A stretch of DNA of 64,000 nucleotides from Candidatus Rifleibacteriota bacterium (GCA_012520995.1 JAAYNI010000067.1:62001-126000); one strand, 5' to 3'; shown: positions 35,827 through 44,815, counted from the stretch's first letter. A program made the numbers and translations. Notes: a model not told the origin generated them from the sequence alone.

Positions 35827-36960
35827 ATGGCATCAATTACTTTCCGAAATGTAGTTAAAAAATATGACGGTGCAGCTGATGCGACTGTTAAAGGCATCAA
35901 TCTCGACATTATAGACAAAGAGTTTGTTGTGCTGGTTGGACCTTCGGGCTGTGGTAAAAGTACCAGTCTTCGTATGATTGCGGGTCTTGAAGATATCACA
36001 GATGGAACTATTTCCATTGGCGATACAGTTGTAAATGATTTGCCTCCGAAAGAGCGCGATATAGCTATGGTTTTCCAAAACTATGCTCTTTATCCGCATA
36101 TGACGGTTGAAGAAAATCTTTCTTTCGGTCTTAAGCTTCGCAAGATGGACAAAGACGAAATTAAAAGCAGAGTCGATGAAGCAGCCGCAATTCTTGGTTT
36201 GGCAGAATACCTTGAAAGAAAACCTAAACAGCTTTCGGGCGGTCAAAGGCAGCGTGTTGCTTTGGGTCGTTGTATAGTCAGAGAACCCAAGGTTTTTCTT
36301 ATGGACGAACCTCTCTCTAACCTTGATGCCAAGTTAAGAGTTCAGATGAGAGCTGAAATTAAAAAGCTTCACCAGAGACTTAAAACTACATTTGTCTATG
36401 TTACTCACGACCAGGTTGAAGCTATGACAATGGCTGATCGCATAGTTCTTCTTCATGAAGGCGTGATACAGCAATATGATGTTCCCTCTGTTATATATTC
36501 CAAGCCTGCAAATATCTTTGTTGCTACCTTTATTGGTTCGCCTCCCATGAATATACTGCAAGTTGAAAAAACAGCAGATGGCATATCCTATTCTGGAGTC
36601 GAAGAAGGCAAAGCTGTTTCTTGGAAAATTGACCTTTCTAAATACTTTGAAGGCAAGCTTCCTGAAAAACTTTCTCTCGGAATCAGACCTGAGCATATTT
36701 TGATTAATGACTTCGGCAAAGATAAGGAAACCCTCAAGCTTGAGTGCGAAGTAGACTTGATTGAACCTATGGGTTCTGAAACCTATGTCTATCTGAAGTA
36801 TAACGGACAAAGCATAAATGCTAAGGTAGACCCTGCAACGGTTGTTAAAGTAGGTGACATTGCTACAGTTCATATTCCTGTAAGCAGATTCCATATATTC
36901 GATCGGGAAACCACTAAGAGAATTCCCCGAAAAGGCGAAGACTCGAAAAAATCCGAATAA
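35827..36960 (+). CDS. ABC transporter ATP-binding protein, MsmK/UgpC/MalK type
   Basis: The 377-residue protein energises carbohydrate ABC importers of the CUT1 class. It has Walker A VGPSGCGKST, Q-loop MVFQNYALYPHMTVEENL, signature LSGGQRQRVALGR, Walker B VFLMDEPLSNLDAKLR and the switch His in YVTHDQVEAMTMADR. C-terminal TOBE/OB domains follow (about residues 240-370; LSLGIRPEHI). It sits between PTS IIB and a binding protein, and no permease gene is nearby. Such ATPases can serve several importers, so the permeases may be elsewhere. GAGGG precedes the ATG. Confidence 0.94.
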   Translation: MASITFRNVVKKYDGAADATVKGINLDIIDKEFVVLVGPSGCGKSTSLRMIAGLEDITDGTISIGDTVVNDLPPKERDIAMVFQNYALYPHMTVEENLSFGLKLRKMDKDEIKSRVDEAAAILGLAEYLERKPKQLSGGQRQRVALGRCIVREPKVFLMDEPLSNLDAKLRVQMRAEIKKLHQRLKTTFVYVTHDQVEAMTMADRIVLLHEGVIQQYDVPSVIYSKPANIFVATFIGSPPMNILQVEKTADGISYSGVEEGKAVSWKIDLSKYFEGKLPEKLSLGIRPEHILINDFGKDKETLKLECEVDLIEPMGSETYVYLKYNGQSINAKVDPATVVKVGDIATVHIPVSRFHIFDRETTKRIPRKGEDSKKSE

Positions 36961-36969
36961 ACCATTCTG

Positions 36970-37003
36970 TTTGAGCGGCTTGACGATAGTCTTGCCGCTC
37001 AAA
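36970..37003 (+). terminator. hairpin between the ABC ATPase and binding-protein genes
   Basis: TTTGAGCGGC and its exact complement form a 10-bp stem around a 14-base loop, followed by TAATTTT. It could end part of the transcripts. It is the only such structure inside the operon and therefore a candidate target of the HutP-like protein encoded upstream. Confidence 0.6.
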
Positions 37004-37035
37004 TAATTTTAAGCCCTTAAATTTTACACGAAAGC

Positions 37036-38334
37036 ATGAAATCAACTTTCTATTATAGCGAAACCTCTAAACGTCCTTCCATCTTGTTGTCCGTCTCCCT
37101 TCTTGCTGCTTTTCTGTTCTTGCTGACAGGCTGTTGTGGCAAGAAAAATTCAGAAGGCTCAAACACAGGCAAGCAAGTTAAGCTTGTCTTTTGGAACACC
37201 ATGGAAGGTGCTGAAGCTGAAGCTATGCCTGCAATACTTGCAGAGTTTTCCAAGCTTCATCCGGAAATTCAGATAGAGCAGGTGATGACAAACTTTTATG
37301 AAACCAAGTCGGGTTTCAAGAAAGCTGTCAGAGACGGGGTTGCCCCTGATATAGTCAGAGCCGACAGATTTTGGATGGCTGACTTTGCGTCTTCAGGTGT
37401 GTTGAGCGCAATCGAAGAAAAGCAAATAAAAAAAGAACTTGAAGAGATGGTACCAGTGGCAAAAGAAGTTATTCGCTATGATAACAATTATTGGGCCATG
37501 CCTATTTCTGTGGATTCTTTGGCGATGTTTTACAATAAAAAGCTTTTTAAAAAGTACAATATATCGCCGCCTACTAACTTTGATGAGTTCGCTGAACATG
37601 CCAAGCTCATGACTGAAGAGAATACGGGGCAGTATGGTTTCTTTATCTATCCTAATGGCTGGTATTTTGAGCCTTTCTATTACGGTTTTGGCGGGCAATA
37701 TTTTAATGAGAGCGGAGAATTGGTTTTTGATTATGAAGTAGCCAAGAAGTCCTTTCAGTTCCTTCTGCATCTCAAAGAAAACCTGAGAGCCGTGCCTCCA
37801 ATAAACTTCAGAGACAAGGTTTACAATACAATGATTAAGAGCTTCGGCAACGGGAAAATCGGTATGATATTTTCCGGGCCTTGGGCTATTAACAGTATAA
37901 TTAAGGGCTCAGCTTTTAGAGACAGTCTTGAAAATCTTGGCATAGCGCCATTGCCGGCTGGTCCTTATGGAACATTTTCTCCGACAGGTTGTCAGACTTT
38001 GGCCATCTCTTCCTCTTCTAAATATAAGCCGGAAGCTTTGAAATTCTTGAAATATATGTTCAGCTATGATGTGCAAAAGCGTTTGTCTATGGCTAACTAT
38101 GGAATGCCTGCCAACCGAAAAGTTTTTTCTGCTCCTGAATTAAAAAACGACCCATATCTTCAGACTTTTATCAGACAGTTGCAAATTAGCCGCAAGATAG
38201 TTACAAAACCTAATCAGGGTAATATCTATGAACCTTTGGGCGAAAAGCTTAAATCGGTTCTTAATGGCGAAATATCAACAGAATATGCAATTTCTGATTT
38301 TATCGAAGAGTGGAAGAACAAGTATGGGAAATAG
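37036..38334 (+). CDS. ABC sugar-binding lipoprotein (family 1 solute-binding protein)
   Basis: The 432-residue protein has a lipoprotein signal ending LLTGC (Cys33), so it is anchored in a membrane and faces the periplasm. The mature part resembles maltose/multiple-sugar binding proteins: VKLVFWNTMEGAEAEAMPAI, VAPDIVRADRFWMADFA, WAMPISVDSLAMFYNK, GKIGMIFSGPWAI and LAISSSSKYKPEALKFLKYM. It should deliver an oligosaccharide to a CUT1 importer. No MalF/MalG-like permease accompanies it. The next gene is PTS IIC. Confidence 0.92.
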   Translation: MKSTFYYSETSKRPSILLSVSLLAAFLFLLTGCCGKKNSEGSNTGKQVKLVFWNTMEGAEAEAMPAILAEFSKLHPEIQIEQVMTNFYETKSGFKKAVRDGVAPDIVRADRFWMADFASSGVLSAIEEKQIKKELEEMVPVAKEVIRYDNNYWAMPISVDSLAMFYNKKLFKKYNISPPTNFDEFAEHAKLMTEENTGQYGFFIYPNGWYFEPFYYGFGGQYFNESGELVFDYEVAKKSFQFLLHLKENLRAVPPINFRDKVYNTMIKSFGNGKIGMIFSGPWAINSIIKGSAFRDSLENLGIAPLPAGPYGTFSPTGCQTLAISSSSKYKPEALKFLKYMFSYDVQKRLSMANYGMPANRKVFSAPELKNDPYLQTFIRQLQISRKIVTKPNQGNIYEPLGEKLKSVLNGEISTEYAISDFIEEWKNKYGK

Positions 38335-38345
38335 GGCATAGTTTT

Positions 38346-39146
38346 ATGCATCACTTGTCGGCCTCACTTCTTGTAGCGCTTATAGGCGGCGTCGTCGACT
38401 TGGATTCTACGGCAGCTTGGCAGTTTATGATATCTCAGCCTATAGTTGCGGCTCCTTTGACAGGGCTTTTTTTAGGCAACATCTACGGTGAGGCTCTGCC
38501 TGCTTTAAAGCTTGGTTTGCTTGTAGGCATTATTTTACAGCTTTTGTGGATAGAAAAGTTGCCTTTGGGAATGAATGTTCCTCCTGACGCGGCTTTGGCA
38601 TCAGTTTTGTCTGTGGCTTTAGGCTTCATATCTGGGCAGCATTATGTTAACTACGCTGAAAAAGAAGTCTGTTACACTCTCGCTCTTTTATCCTCAATTG
38701 CATTAGGTCTTTTGGGACGAGGGCTTGATATTTTTGTAAGGCGTATAAATACAGAGTTGGATGCTTGGGTTACCGTGAAGATAGAGGAGGGGTCTTTCTG
38801 GGCTATCTCTTTCGGACAAACTCTGGGCGCTTTTTTCACTTTTGCCAAGGCCTTTATGTTTTGCTTTGTGGTTGTCTGGTTCGGTGTTGATATTATCAGG
38901 CATTTTGCGGAAGCCTTGGCATTCAAACATGCAGGCGGCTTCATCATAATGCAAGGGCTTTTGCCAGCTGTCGGTTTTTCAGTCTTGGCCAGTTCTTCAT
39001 TAAAAAGCAAAAAAGAAACTGCGGTTTTTATAACTTTGATGCTTGTATATACTCTTTTGCCCGCAAAACTTTGGCTGGTTTTCTTGCCAGTAACGATTCT
39101 TTTCATATATTATTACTATAAATGGAAAAAAGAGCGCAGTGGCTGA
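38346..39146 (+). CDS. PTS mannose-family IIC component (membrane)
   Basis: Sugar-translocating subunit. The 266-residue product has about six to seven membrane segments. Family motifs are MISQPIVAAPLTGLFLGNI, KLGLLVGIILQLLWI and LPLGMNVPPDAALASVL. I chose the ATG beyond the end of the binding-protein gene; a GTG 36 bases upstream lies inside that gene. The end overlaps IID by eight bases. The C-terminal half is less conserved than the N-terminal half. Confidence 0.88.
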   Translation: MHHLSASLLVALIGGVVDLDSTAAWQFMISQPIVAAPLTGLFLGNIYGEALPALKLGLLVGIILQLLWIEKLPLGMNVPPDAALASVLSVALGFISGQHYVNYAEKEVCYTLALLSSIALGLLGRGLDIFVRRINTELDAWVTVKIEEGSFWAISFGQTLGAFFTFAKAFMFCFVVVWFGVDIIRHFAEALAFKHAGGFIIMQGLLPAVGFSVLASSSLKSKKETAVFITLMLVYTLLPAKLWLVFLPVTILFIYYYYKWKKERSG

Positions 39147-39930
39147 AAGACTTTCAAAATTTACACTTTTCAAAATAGCTTTCCGAAGCTTCTTTTTACA
39201 GGCTTCTTGGAACTATCGCGGTCTTATGAATATGGGCTTTCTTTATGCTATTTCTCCAGGTTTAGACCTCATTTATGATGACAAAAGCATGTTGGAAGCT
39301 GCTTATGTTCGCCACAGTGAGTATTTTAATACCAATCCCTATTTCGCTTCTATGGTTATTGGCGTGATTCTTTCCCTGGAAGAAAGATATAGCAGAGGGG
39401 AGATAAGCGCCGATGTCATACATGATGCCAAAGAAGGTCTTATGACAGCGTGTGCGGCAATAGGAGACGGGCTTTTTTGGGACAGCCTTAGACCTTTTGT
39501 AGCAGCTGTTTCCTTAGCTCTTGCCAGTAAAAATATTCTTTTCACTCCATTGATTTTTCTTTTGTTATACAATATTCCTCATTTATATTTCAGATTTTCC
39601 GGCATATATTGGGGCTATACTGAAGGTACGGCAGTTATTGGCAAACTTAGGCGTTTTCAGTTTCCTAAGATCCGGAAAGTTCTCAGGTATGCTACGCTGA
39701 TAATTCTTGCATATCTCATACCTAACCATGTAAATTTGCATACGACATTTTTCTTGAATGTTCGCAGAGATTACTTTTACATATTGGAAAAAATCGTTCA
39801 GGGTTTAGGTGCAATTTCTCTTACAACTTTAGGTGTTGCAGCTTGCCGTGCATCGGTTGATGTGCTATTGATATCTTTCTTACTAATGATTTTTGCCTTG
39901 GTTCTTTACCATTGGGGCATATTAATTTAA
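39139..39930 (+). CDS. PTS mannose-family IID component (membrane)
   Basis: Partner of IIC in the membrane, unique to the mannose family. The 263-residue product shows FRSFFLQASWNYRGLMNMGF, RHSEYFNTNPYFASMVIG, EGLMTACAAIGDGLFWDSLR and a hydrophobic C-terminal anchor (LLISFLLMIFALVLYHWG). The usual GPLAGIGD motif is altered to ACAAIGDG. The GTG start overlaps the IIC stop. ptsH follows after 11 bases. Confidence 0.9.
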   Translation: MAERLSKFTLFKIAFRSFFLQASWNYRGLMNMGFLYAISPGLDLIYDDKSMLEAAYVRHSEYFNTNPYFASMVIGVILSLEERYSRGEISADVIHDAKEGLMTACAAIGDGLFWDSLRPFVAAVSLALASKNILFTPLIFLLLYNIPHLYFRFSGIYWGYTEGTAVIGKLRRFQFPKIRKVLRYATLIILAYLIPNHVNLHTTFFLNVRRDYFYILEKIVQGLGAISLTTLGVAACRASVDVLLISFLLMIFALVLYHWGILI

Positions 39931-39941
39931 GGATTGCAGTT

Positions 39942-40214
39942 ATGAAGCGAAAAGAAGTCGAAATTAAAAACAAACTTGGACTGCATGCCAGGCCTGCATC
40001 CATGGTCGTCAAACTTGCTGCTAAGTATGAGTCTGAAATCAAACTGATCAAAGACGATACAGAGGTTAACGCCAAAAGCATCTTAGGCGTGATGATGTTA
40101 GCTGCAGGGCCAGGACAGAGAATTACTATATTTGCTGACGGTCCTGATGAGGCTGAAGCTGTTTCCGCCATTGAGGAATTGATTATGAGCGGATTCGGAG
40201 AGGAAATGGCCTGA
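39942..40214 (+). CDS. ptsH: PTS phosphocarrier protein HPr
   Basis: A 90-residue HPr with the active-site His15 in NKLGLHARPASMVVK and the regulatory Ser46 in NAKSILGVMMLAAGPG. The presence of Ser46 implies control by an HPr kinase/phosphorylase, which is not encoded in this window. AAGGA lies eight bases before the chosen ATG; an upstream in-frame start would extend into IID and is unlikely. Confidence 0.96.
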   Translation: MKRKEVEIKNKLGLHARPASMVVKLAAKYESEIKLIKDDTEVNAKSILGVMMLAAGPGQRITIFADGPDEAEAVSAIEELIMSGFGEEMA

Positions 40215-40216
40215 TA

Positions 40217-41938
40217 ATGACATCTGGGCGCTTGCAAATAGAAACAGACTTTGTTGTCGGCTCAAAGGGCTTTTGCTTGGCAAAAGCCTATGTTTTCAAA
40301 AAACGCTTGCATGTAGAGCGCAGAAACATAACGACAGCGGATGTCGACTCGGAAATAGCTAGACTTGATCTTGCTATGCAAAAAACAGCAGAAGATATAT
40401 CCAAGAGCAAAAACAAAGCTGAAAAGCGACATGGAAAAGAATATGCCGCAATATTTGATTCCCATATGTTGATGCTTGAGGATCCTAGCTTTAAGCCGAA
40501 CATGATAGCAAATCTCAAAAAAAATCTTGTTAACATTGAGACCATAGTTAATGAGGCTGTCATGAACATTCAAAAAAGATTTTTGCTTATTCCTGATCCC
40601 TATTTGCGTGAGAGAGCTATAGATATAAAAGACGTAGGCAATATCATTCTTCGCCATCTTATAGGCTTAGGCGGTCCTGCGGAAGAAATAAATAATGAAC
40701 CATATGTTCTTATAGCTGAAGAAGTCACTCCAAGCGAGCTTTTGGAATTTTCGAGCGGCAAGCTCAAAGGAGTGTGTTTGGAATCTGGCGGAGCTACTTC
40801 ACATGTTGCTATATTAGCTGATGCCTTATCAATTCCTTCTGTTTTTGGTGTGAGAAAGCTGACTGATAAAGTAAAAACGGGTGAAACCATACTTCTGAAC
40901 ACTATTCCTGAAAAGTCTGTTTTCATAATTTCTCCGACCTCCCAAGATGTAGCTGCTCACACTTCTGCTAAAAAGAAAGCGGCTTTGAAACGAAATGGAG
41001 CTCATAGAACCAAAGACGGAGAAATTATTGCGTTAGCGCTGAATGTTGCAAGAGCAGAAGAAATTCCAAATCTGGAAGAGACCGGCGTTAAAAGAATAGG
41101 ACTTTTCAGAAGTGAATTTACCTTTATGGACAGTTTGGACTGGCCTTCAGAAGAATATCAGGAATCAGTATATTCACAGATAACAAATTTTGCTTCAGAC
41201 GGTCTTACTTTCAGAACCCTTGATATAGGCTCTGACAAACCTGTCAAGTATCTTCCGATGGAAAACGAGCTGAACCCGGCTATGGGTTGGCGTTCTGTGA
41301 GATTTTCTTTAGATAGGCCCGATATTTTAAAAGCTCAACTGAAAGCTGCTATGAGAGCGGCAAATGGAAAAAAGGTTCTTATAATTTTCCCGATGGTCTC
41401 TGTTCCTTCTGAACTCGAAAAAATAGCATCAATATATGCAGAAGCTGCTCAGGAGGCGGATATAAAATCACCTCCTGAATGGGGAATAATGCTGGAAGTG
41501 CCCTCAGCCGCATATATGCTTGACTATATAAGCAAGTATACAAAAAACTTGAGTTTGGGCACTAACGATCTTTTGCAATTTTTCTATGGAATAGATCGAA
41601 CAAACGGCAAAATAAATCGCTTGGCAGCTTGTACAGATGTGCCTTTTCTGAGATTTTTGAATAATCTTGTCAAGGATGCCAAGAAGTTGGGCTTTTCTAT
41701 AAGCGTTTGCGGAGAAATGGCTTCAAATTCTGCAGGTTTGACAGCCTTGATAGGTATGGGTGTCAGAAATTTCAGCATTAGACCTGCTACAGTAGAGACT
41801 ATCAGCGAGCTTATATCCAAGATAGACACTAGAAAAGCGGAAAAAGCTTTAAAGCTGATAATCAGAAAAAACAGCAGTTACATGGATGCTGATTCTGCAT
41901 TGCAGCTACTGCTAAATGTAGCAAAAAACAGTGATTAG
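40217..41938 (+). CDS. ptsI: PTS Enzyme I (phosphoenolpyruvate-protein phosphotransferase)
   Basis: The 573-residue product is full length. It takes phosphate from phosphoenolpyruvate and passes it to HPr. The phosphorylated His (about residue 196) lies in CLESGGATSHVAILA. KRIGLFRSEFTFM, FRTLDIGSDKP, NPAMGWRSVRF, GIMLEVPSAAYM and LSLGTNDLLQFFYGIDR match the PEP-binding barrel, and the catalytic Cys is in SVCGEMASN. The start lies two bases after ptsH. The last codons AGT GAT TAG coincide with the dispersed word GTGATTAG, and the stop is part of the terminator stem. Confidence 0.96.
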   Translation: MTSGRLQIETDFVVGSKGFCLAKAYVFKKRLHVERRNITTADVDSEIARLDLAMQKTAEDISKSKNKAEKRHGKEYAAIFDSHMLMLEDPSFKPNMIANLKKNLVNIETIVNEAVMNIQKRFLLIPDPYLRERAIDIKDVGNIILRHLIGLGGPAEEINNEPYVLIAEEVTPSELLEFSSGKLKGVCLESGGATSHVAILADALSIPSVFGVRKLTDKVKTGETILLNTIPEKSVFIISPTSQDVAAHTSAKKKAALKRNGAHRTKDGEIIALALNVARAEEIPNLEETGVKRIGLFRSEFTFMDSLDWPSEEYQESVYSQITNFASDGLTFRTLDIGSDKPVKYLPMENELNPAMGWRSVRFSLDRPDILKAQLKAAMRAANGKKVLIIFPMVSVPSELEKIASIYAEAAQEADIKSPPEWGIMLEVPSAAYMLDYISKYTKNLSLGTNDLLQFFYGIDRTNGKINRLAACTDVPFLRFLNNLVKDAKKLGFSISVCGEMASNSAGLTALIGMGVRNFSIRPATVETISELISKIDTRKAEKALKLIIRKNSSYMDADSALQLLLNVAKNSD

Positions 41939-41966
41939 TGGACAGTGGACTGGACACTGTCCACTA
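41936..41966. terminator. bidirectional terminator between ptsI and kdsB
   Basis: TAGTGGACAGTG and its exact complement form a 12-bp stem with a 7-base loop, between two convergent genes; GGTTTTATT follows. The stem consists of the AGTGGACAG word found in other intergenic repeats (for example 56320), so a repeat seems to have been adopted as terminator. Confidence 0.75.
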
Positions 41967-41970
41967 GGTT

Positions 41971-42699
41971 TTATTGCTGTGCCAATATTTTTCTTACGCG
42001 TTCCAAGTCAGCGAAAGTATCAACTCCTATGGAGTCTTTAGCAGCATCCAAAACTCTAATTTTTATGCCGTAATAGAGAGCCCTGAGCTGTTCCAAACTT
42101 TCGGCTTGCTCAATTTCGCAAGGTTTCAGAGAAACAAGATTTAAAAGCGTGTCTCTTCTATATCCGTAAACTCCTATGTGTTTGAGAGGCGCAAAAATGC
42201 CAGGGTTGCGAGGATGGGGTATCAAGCTTCTTGAAAAGTAAATAGCGTCATTGTTTACGTCTTTTACAAGCTTAACAGCGTTTGTGTTGTTTTCATCTTC
42301 GCACATGAGCGGGAAGGAGAGGGTCGCCATCTCAATTGTTTCATCAGCAAAACACTCGCAGATGGTTTTTAGACCTTCGCCATCGACTAAGGGTTCATCG
42401 CCCTGAACGTTTACATAAACGTCAGCAATTTCCTGCTTTGCTATTTCGGCGACTCTGCAAGTTCCTGAAGGAAGAGCTGGGTCTGTCATCATTGCTTTAA
42501 AACCATGTTCTTCCACCACTTTGATAATTTTTTCAGAGTCGGTCGCTACTATAATTTCATCAAAAGCTCCGCTTTTTTGAGCGGCTCTGGCAGTCTGAAC
42601 TATCATTGGCGTGCCGTTAAGATCCGCAAGCATTTTGTCTGGCAAGCGGGTAGAGGTGAGACGGGCAGGGATTACGCATAAAACCGAATAGTTTTTCAT
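41971..42699 (-). CDS. kdsB: 3-deoxy-manno-octulosonate cytidylyltransferase
   Basis: Activates Kdo as CMP-Kdo for LPS synthesis. The 242-residue product has the CTP-binding line VIPARLTSTRLPDKML and the PMIVQTARAA segment. VYVNVQGDEPLVD and the YFSRSLIPHPR loop complete the signature. It is last in a minus-strand operon with the heptose genes, one base after the gmhA-rfaE2 fusion. Confidence 0.95.
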   Translation of the reverse strand: MKNYSVLCVIPARLTSTRLPDKMLADLNGTPMIVQTARAAQKSGAFDEIIVATDSEKIIKVVEEHGFKAMMTDPALPSGTCRVAEIAKQEIADVYVNVQGDEPLVDGEGLKTICECFADETIEMATLSFPLMCEDENNTNAVKLVKDVNNDAIYFSRSLIPHPRNPGIFAPLKHIGVYGYRRDTLLNLVSLKPCEIEQAESLEQLRALYYGIKIRVLDAAKDSIGVDTFADLERVRKILAQQ

Positions 42700-42700
42700 T

Positions 42701-43765
42701 TCAGTTTCCTTTGTTTTTATCTTTTAATATAGCCGTGGTTGAGTGACCTTCGAGCAGGGGTATAATTACAGTTTCGCCACCATGCTTTTCGACCCAGTCA
42801 GAACCAACTACTGTTTCTTTGGTATAGTCGCCGCCTTTTATAAGAACTTTGGGAGTCAGAGTTTTTATAAGGTTTTCTGGCGTATCTTCGTTAAATTCAA
42901 TTATGTAGTCGACTGCAGTGAGAGCTTCAAGCACTGCAGCTCTGTCTTTAAAATTGTGATAAGGTCTGTTTGAGCCTTTAAGACGCTTAATCGAGTCGTC
43001 AGAGTTTAAACCCACAATCAGCAATTCACCGTATTTTCTGCATTCTTTGAGCAAATAAACATGTCCAGGGTGCAGAATATCGAAACATCCGTTAGTAAAA
43101 ACTGATTCATAACCTTTTAATGCTTCGGCGAATTCAGCAATTTTATCAGGTGAGATGATTTTGTCAGATGGAAGGGAAGGGGGGAGTTCGGATTTGCCGA
43201 AGATTTCATCTTCTATTCCTCTGCAAAGGCTGTGGATGAGGATACCGTGTATTTCTTGAATACGCGGTGTCTTGTATGAAGGAGCTCTAAGGGTGTAGTT
43301 GGCAATCTGGGAAAGTTGCGAGTCAGCGTGCCCTGTCATTGCAACTGTTACAAGGTTTTTTTCGTTTGCGGCTTTTACTGCTTCTACTACGTTAGGCGAA
43401 TTTCCGCTAGTTGAGATAGCGATTAGAACGTCATTTTCATTTCCCAAACTTTCAACCTGTCTTTTGAAAACAAGTTTGTATCCATAGTCATTTGCGATAG
43501 CCGTCATGGTTGCAGTTGGGCCTGTAAGAGCCAAACATGGAAGAGAAGGTCTGTCATATCCGAATCTTCCTACAAGCTCGCCTGCCATGTGTTCAGCGTC
43601 AGAGGCTGAACCGCCGTTGCCGCAGACTAGAATTTTATTGCCTCCCTTTAGGGCTTGTATTAAAATCTTTAAAACTTTATCGAACATTTTTGGCATTTCA
43701 CTGTCATTAGTGGTGTAAATTGTCTTTGCAAGAGCTGACAAGTCACTCAATAAATATTCCTTCAT
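42701..43765 (-). CDS. fused sedoheptulose-7-P isomerase / heptose-1-P nucleotidyltransferase
   Basis: Two enzymes of ADP-heptose synthesis in one 354-residue chain. Residues 1-195 are GmhA: a SIS domain with VCGNGGSASDAEHMAGE, SLGNENDVLIAISTSGNS and the C-terminal QEIHGILIHSLC carrying the catalytic His region. Residues about 205-354 are the RfaE2 (HldE C-terminal) nucleotidyltransferase with FTNGCFDILHPGHVYLL, GLNSDDSIKRLKG and VLIKGGDYTKETVVG. In E. coli the transferase is fused instead to the heptose kinase HldE. Here the kinase is the separate upstream gene. The linker between domains is about ten residues. Confidence 0.93.
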   Translation of the reverse strand: MKEYLLSDLSALAKTIYTTNDSEMPKMFDKVLKILIQALKGGNKILVCGNGGSASDAEHMAGELVGRFGYDRPSLPCLALTGPTATMTAIANDYGYKLVFKRQVESLGNENDVLIAISTSGNSPNVVEAVKAANEKNLVTVAMTGHADSQLSQIANYTLRAPSYKTPRIQEIHGILIHSLCRGIEDEIFGKSELPPSLPSDKIISPDKIAEFAEALKGYESVFTNGCFDILHPGHVYLLKECRKYGELLIVGLNSDDSIKRLKGSNRPYHNFKDRAAVLEALTAVDYIIEFNEDTPENLIKTLTPKVLIKGGDYTKETVVGSDWVEKHGGETVIIPLLEGHSTTAILKDKNKGN

Positions 43766-43767
43766 TA

Positions 43768-44781
43768 TTATTGGCTCCCAGAGGACGGTTTTTTTAGACT
43801 GCGTTTATCAAAATGAGCTAATATTTCATCGGTTGTGGCGAATGCTGTTCCAACTTTACCCACAACAACTCCTGCTGCAAGATTGGATATTTCTGCAGCC
43901 TGTTCAGGAGTCGCATTGGCAGCCATTGCCAAGCTGAAAGTACTTATAACCGTGTCTCCAGCTCCAGTAACGTCGTAAACATTGATAGCTTCAGTAGGGA
44001 TGGTTATAGGAGGGGCGGATTTTCTGAAAAGACTCATTCCTTTCTCGCTTCTGGTTATAAGCAGCATATCTAAGGAATGTTGTTTTCTTAATGTGTCCCC
44101 GCCTTTGAGCAGTTCTTCTTCGCTGGAAAAACGTTCTAATCCGAGAGCTGCTGCTGCTTCGGAAGCATTAGGCGTTATAAGAGTTGCTTTTTGGTAGATT
44201 TCAAAATTTTTGACTTTTGGGTCAATGTTTATAAACTTGCCGGCTTTTCGGAATTTTTTGACTATTTCGTCTAACAGGTCTTTTGATACCATGCCTTTAG
44301 CATAGTCTGAAATAATTATGCCATCAAGCTTGTCACTCATTTTTATGAGACGTTCAAGAAAAATCTTTTGTCTTTCATAATCTATGGGTTGTATATCTTC
44401 TTTATCTATGCGGATCATTTGCTGGTTTCTTCCTAAGACTCTTATCTTAATAGAAGTCTGACGCCCTGAATCAGCTATTATGCCGTCGGTTTCTATTCCG
44501 CTTTTAGTAAGAAGTTCCAGCATTTTTCGTCCATTGCCGTCATCGCCTATAATGCCGAAAATATAAGCGTTGCCTCCCATGGCTGCAATATTGTTTGCGA
44601 CGTTTGCAGCTCCGCCCATCTTGAAGGTTTCTTCATTGACATGGACAATTGGCACTGGCGCTTCCGGAGAAATTCTTTCTACTTTTCCCCAGCAAAACAT
44701 ATCTAGCATTATATCGCCTAAAACTGCTATGTTGCAGTGCTTGAACTTGTCAATAATGCTTACTAAGTCTTTGCGCTCCAT
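43768..44781 (-). CDS. hldA: D-glycero-beta-D-manno-heptose-7-phosphate kinase (RfaE1)
   Basis: A 337-residue PfkB-family kinase. It has GDIMLDMFCWGKVERISPEAP and EETFKMGGAANVANNIAAMG (read in parts), GIIISDYAKGM, and the catalytic DVTGAGDTVISTFSLA with its Asp. The ERISPEAPVP motif is typical of the HldE kinase domain. It is first in the operon hldA, gmhA-rfaE2, kdsB. The phosphatase GmhB and epimerase HldD needed to finish ADP-heptose are not in the window. GGAAGGATTT precedes the ATG on the minus strand. Confidence 0.94.
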   Translation of the reverse strand: MERKDLVSIIDKFKHCNIAVLGDIMLDMFCWGKVERISPEAPVPIVHVNEETFKMGGAANVANNIAAMGGNAYIFGIIGDDGNGRKMLELLTKSGIETDGIIADSGRQTSIKIRVLGRNQQMIRIDKEDIQPIDYERQKIFLERLIKMSDKLDGIIISDYAKGMVSKDLLDEIVKKFRKAGKFINIDPKVKNFEIYQKATLITPNASEAAAALGLERFSSEEELLKGGDTLRKQHSLDMLLITRSEKGMSLFRKSAPPITIPTEAINVYDVTGAGDTVISTFSLAMAANATPEQAAEISNLAAGVVVGKVGTAFATTDEILAHFDKRSLKKPSSGSQ

Positions 44782-44815
44782 AATGTGAAATCCTTCCTCT
44801 TTTCTGCTTTCGGGA

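Noticed and set aside
38310-38345. Upstream GTG start for PTS IIC
   Set aside because: It lies inside the binding-protein gene and adds 12 polar residues not typical of IIC; the ATG at 38346 fits better.
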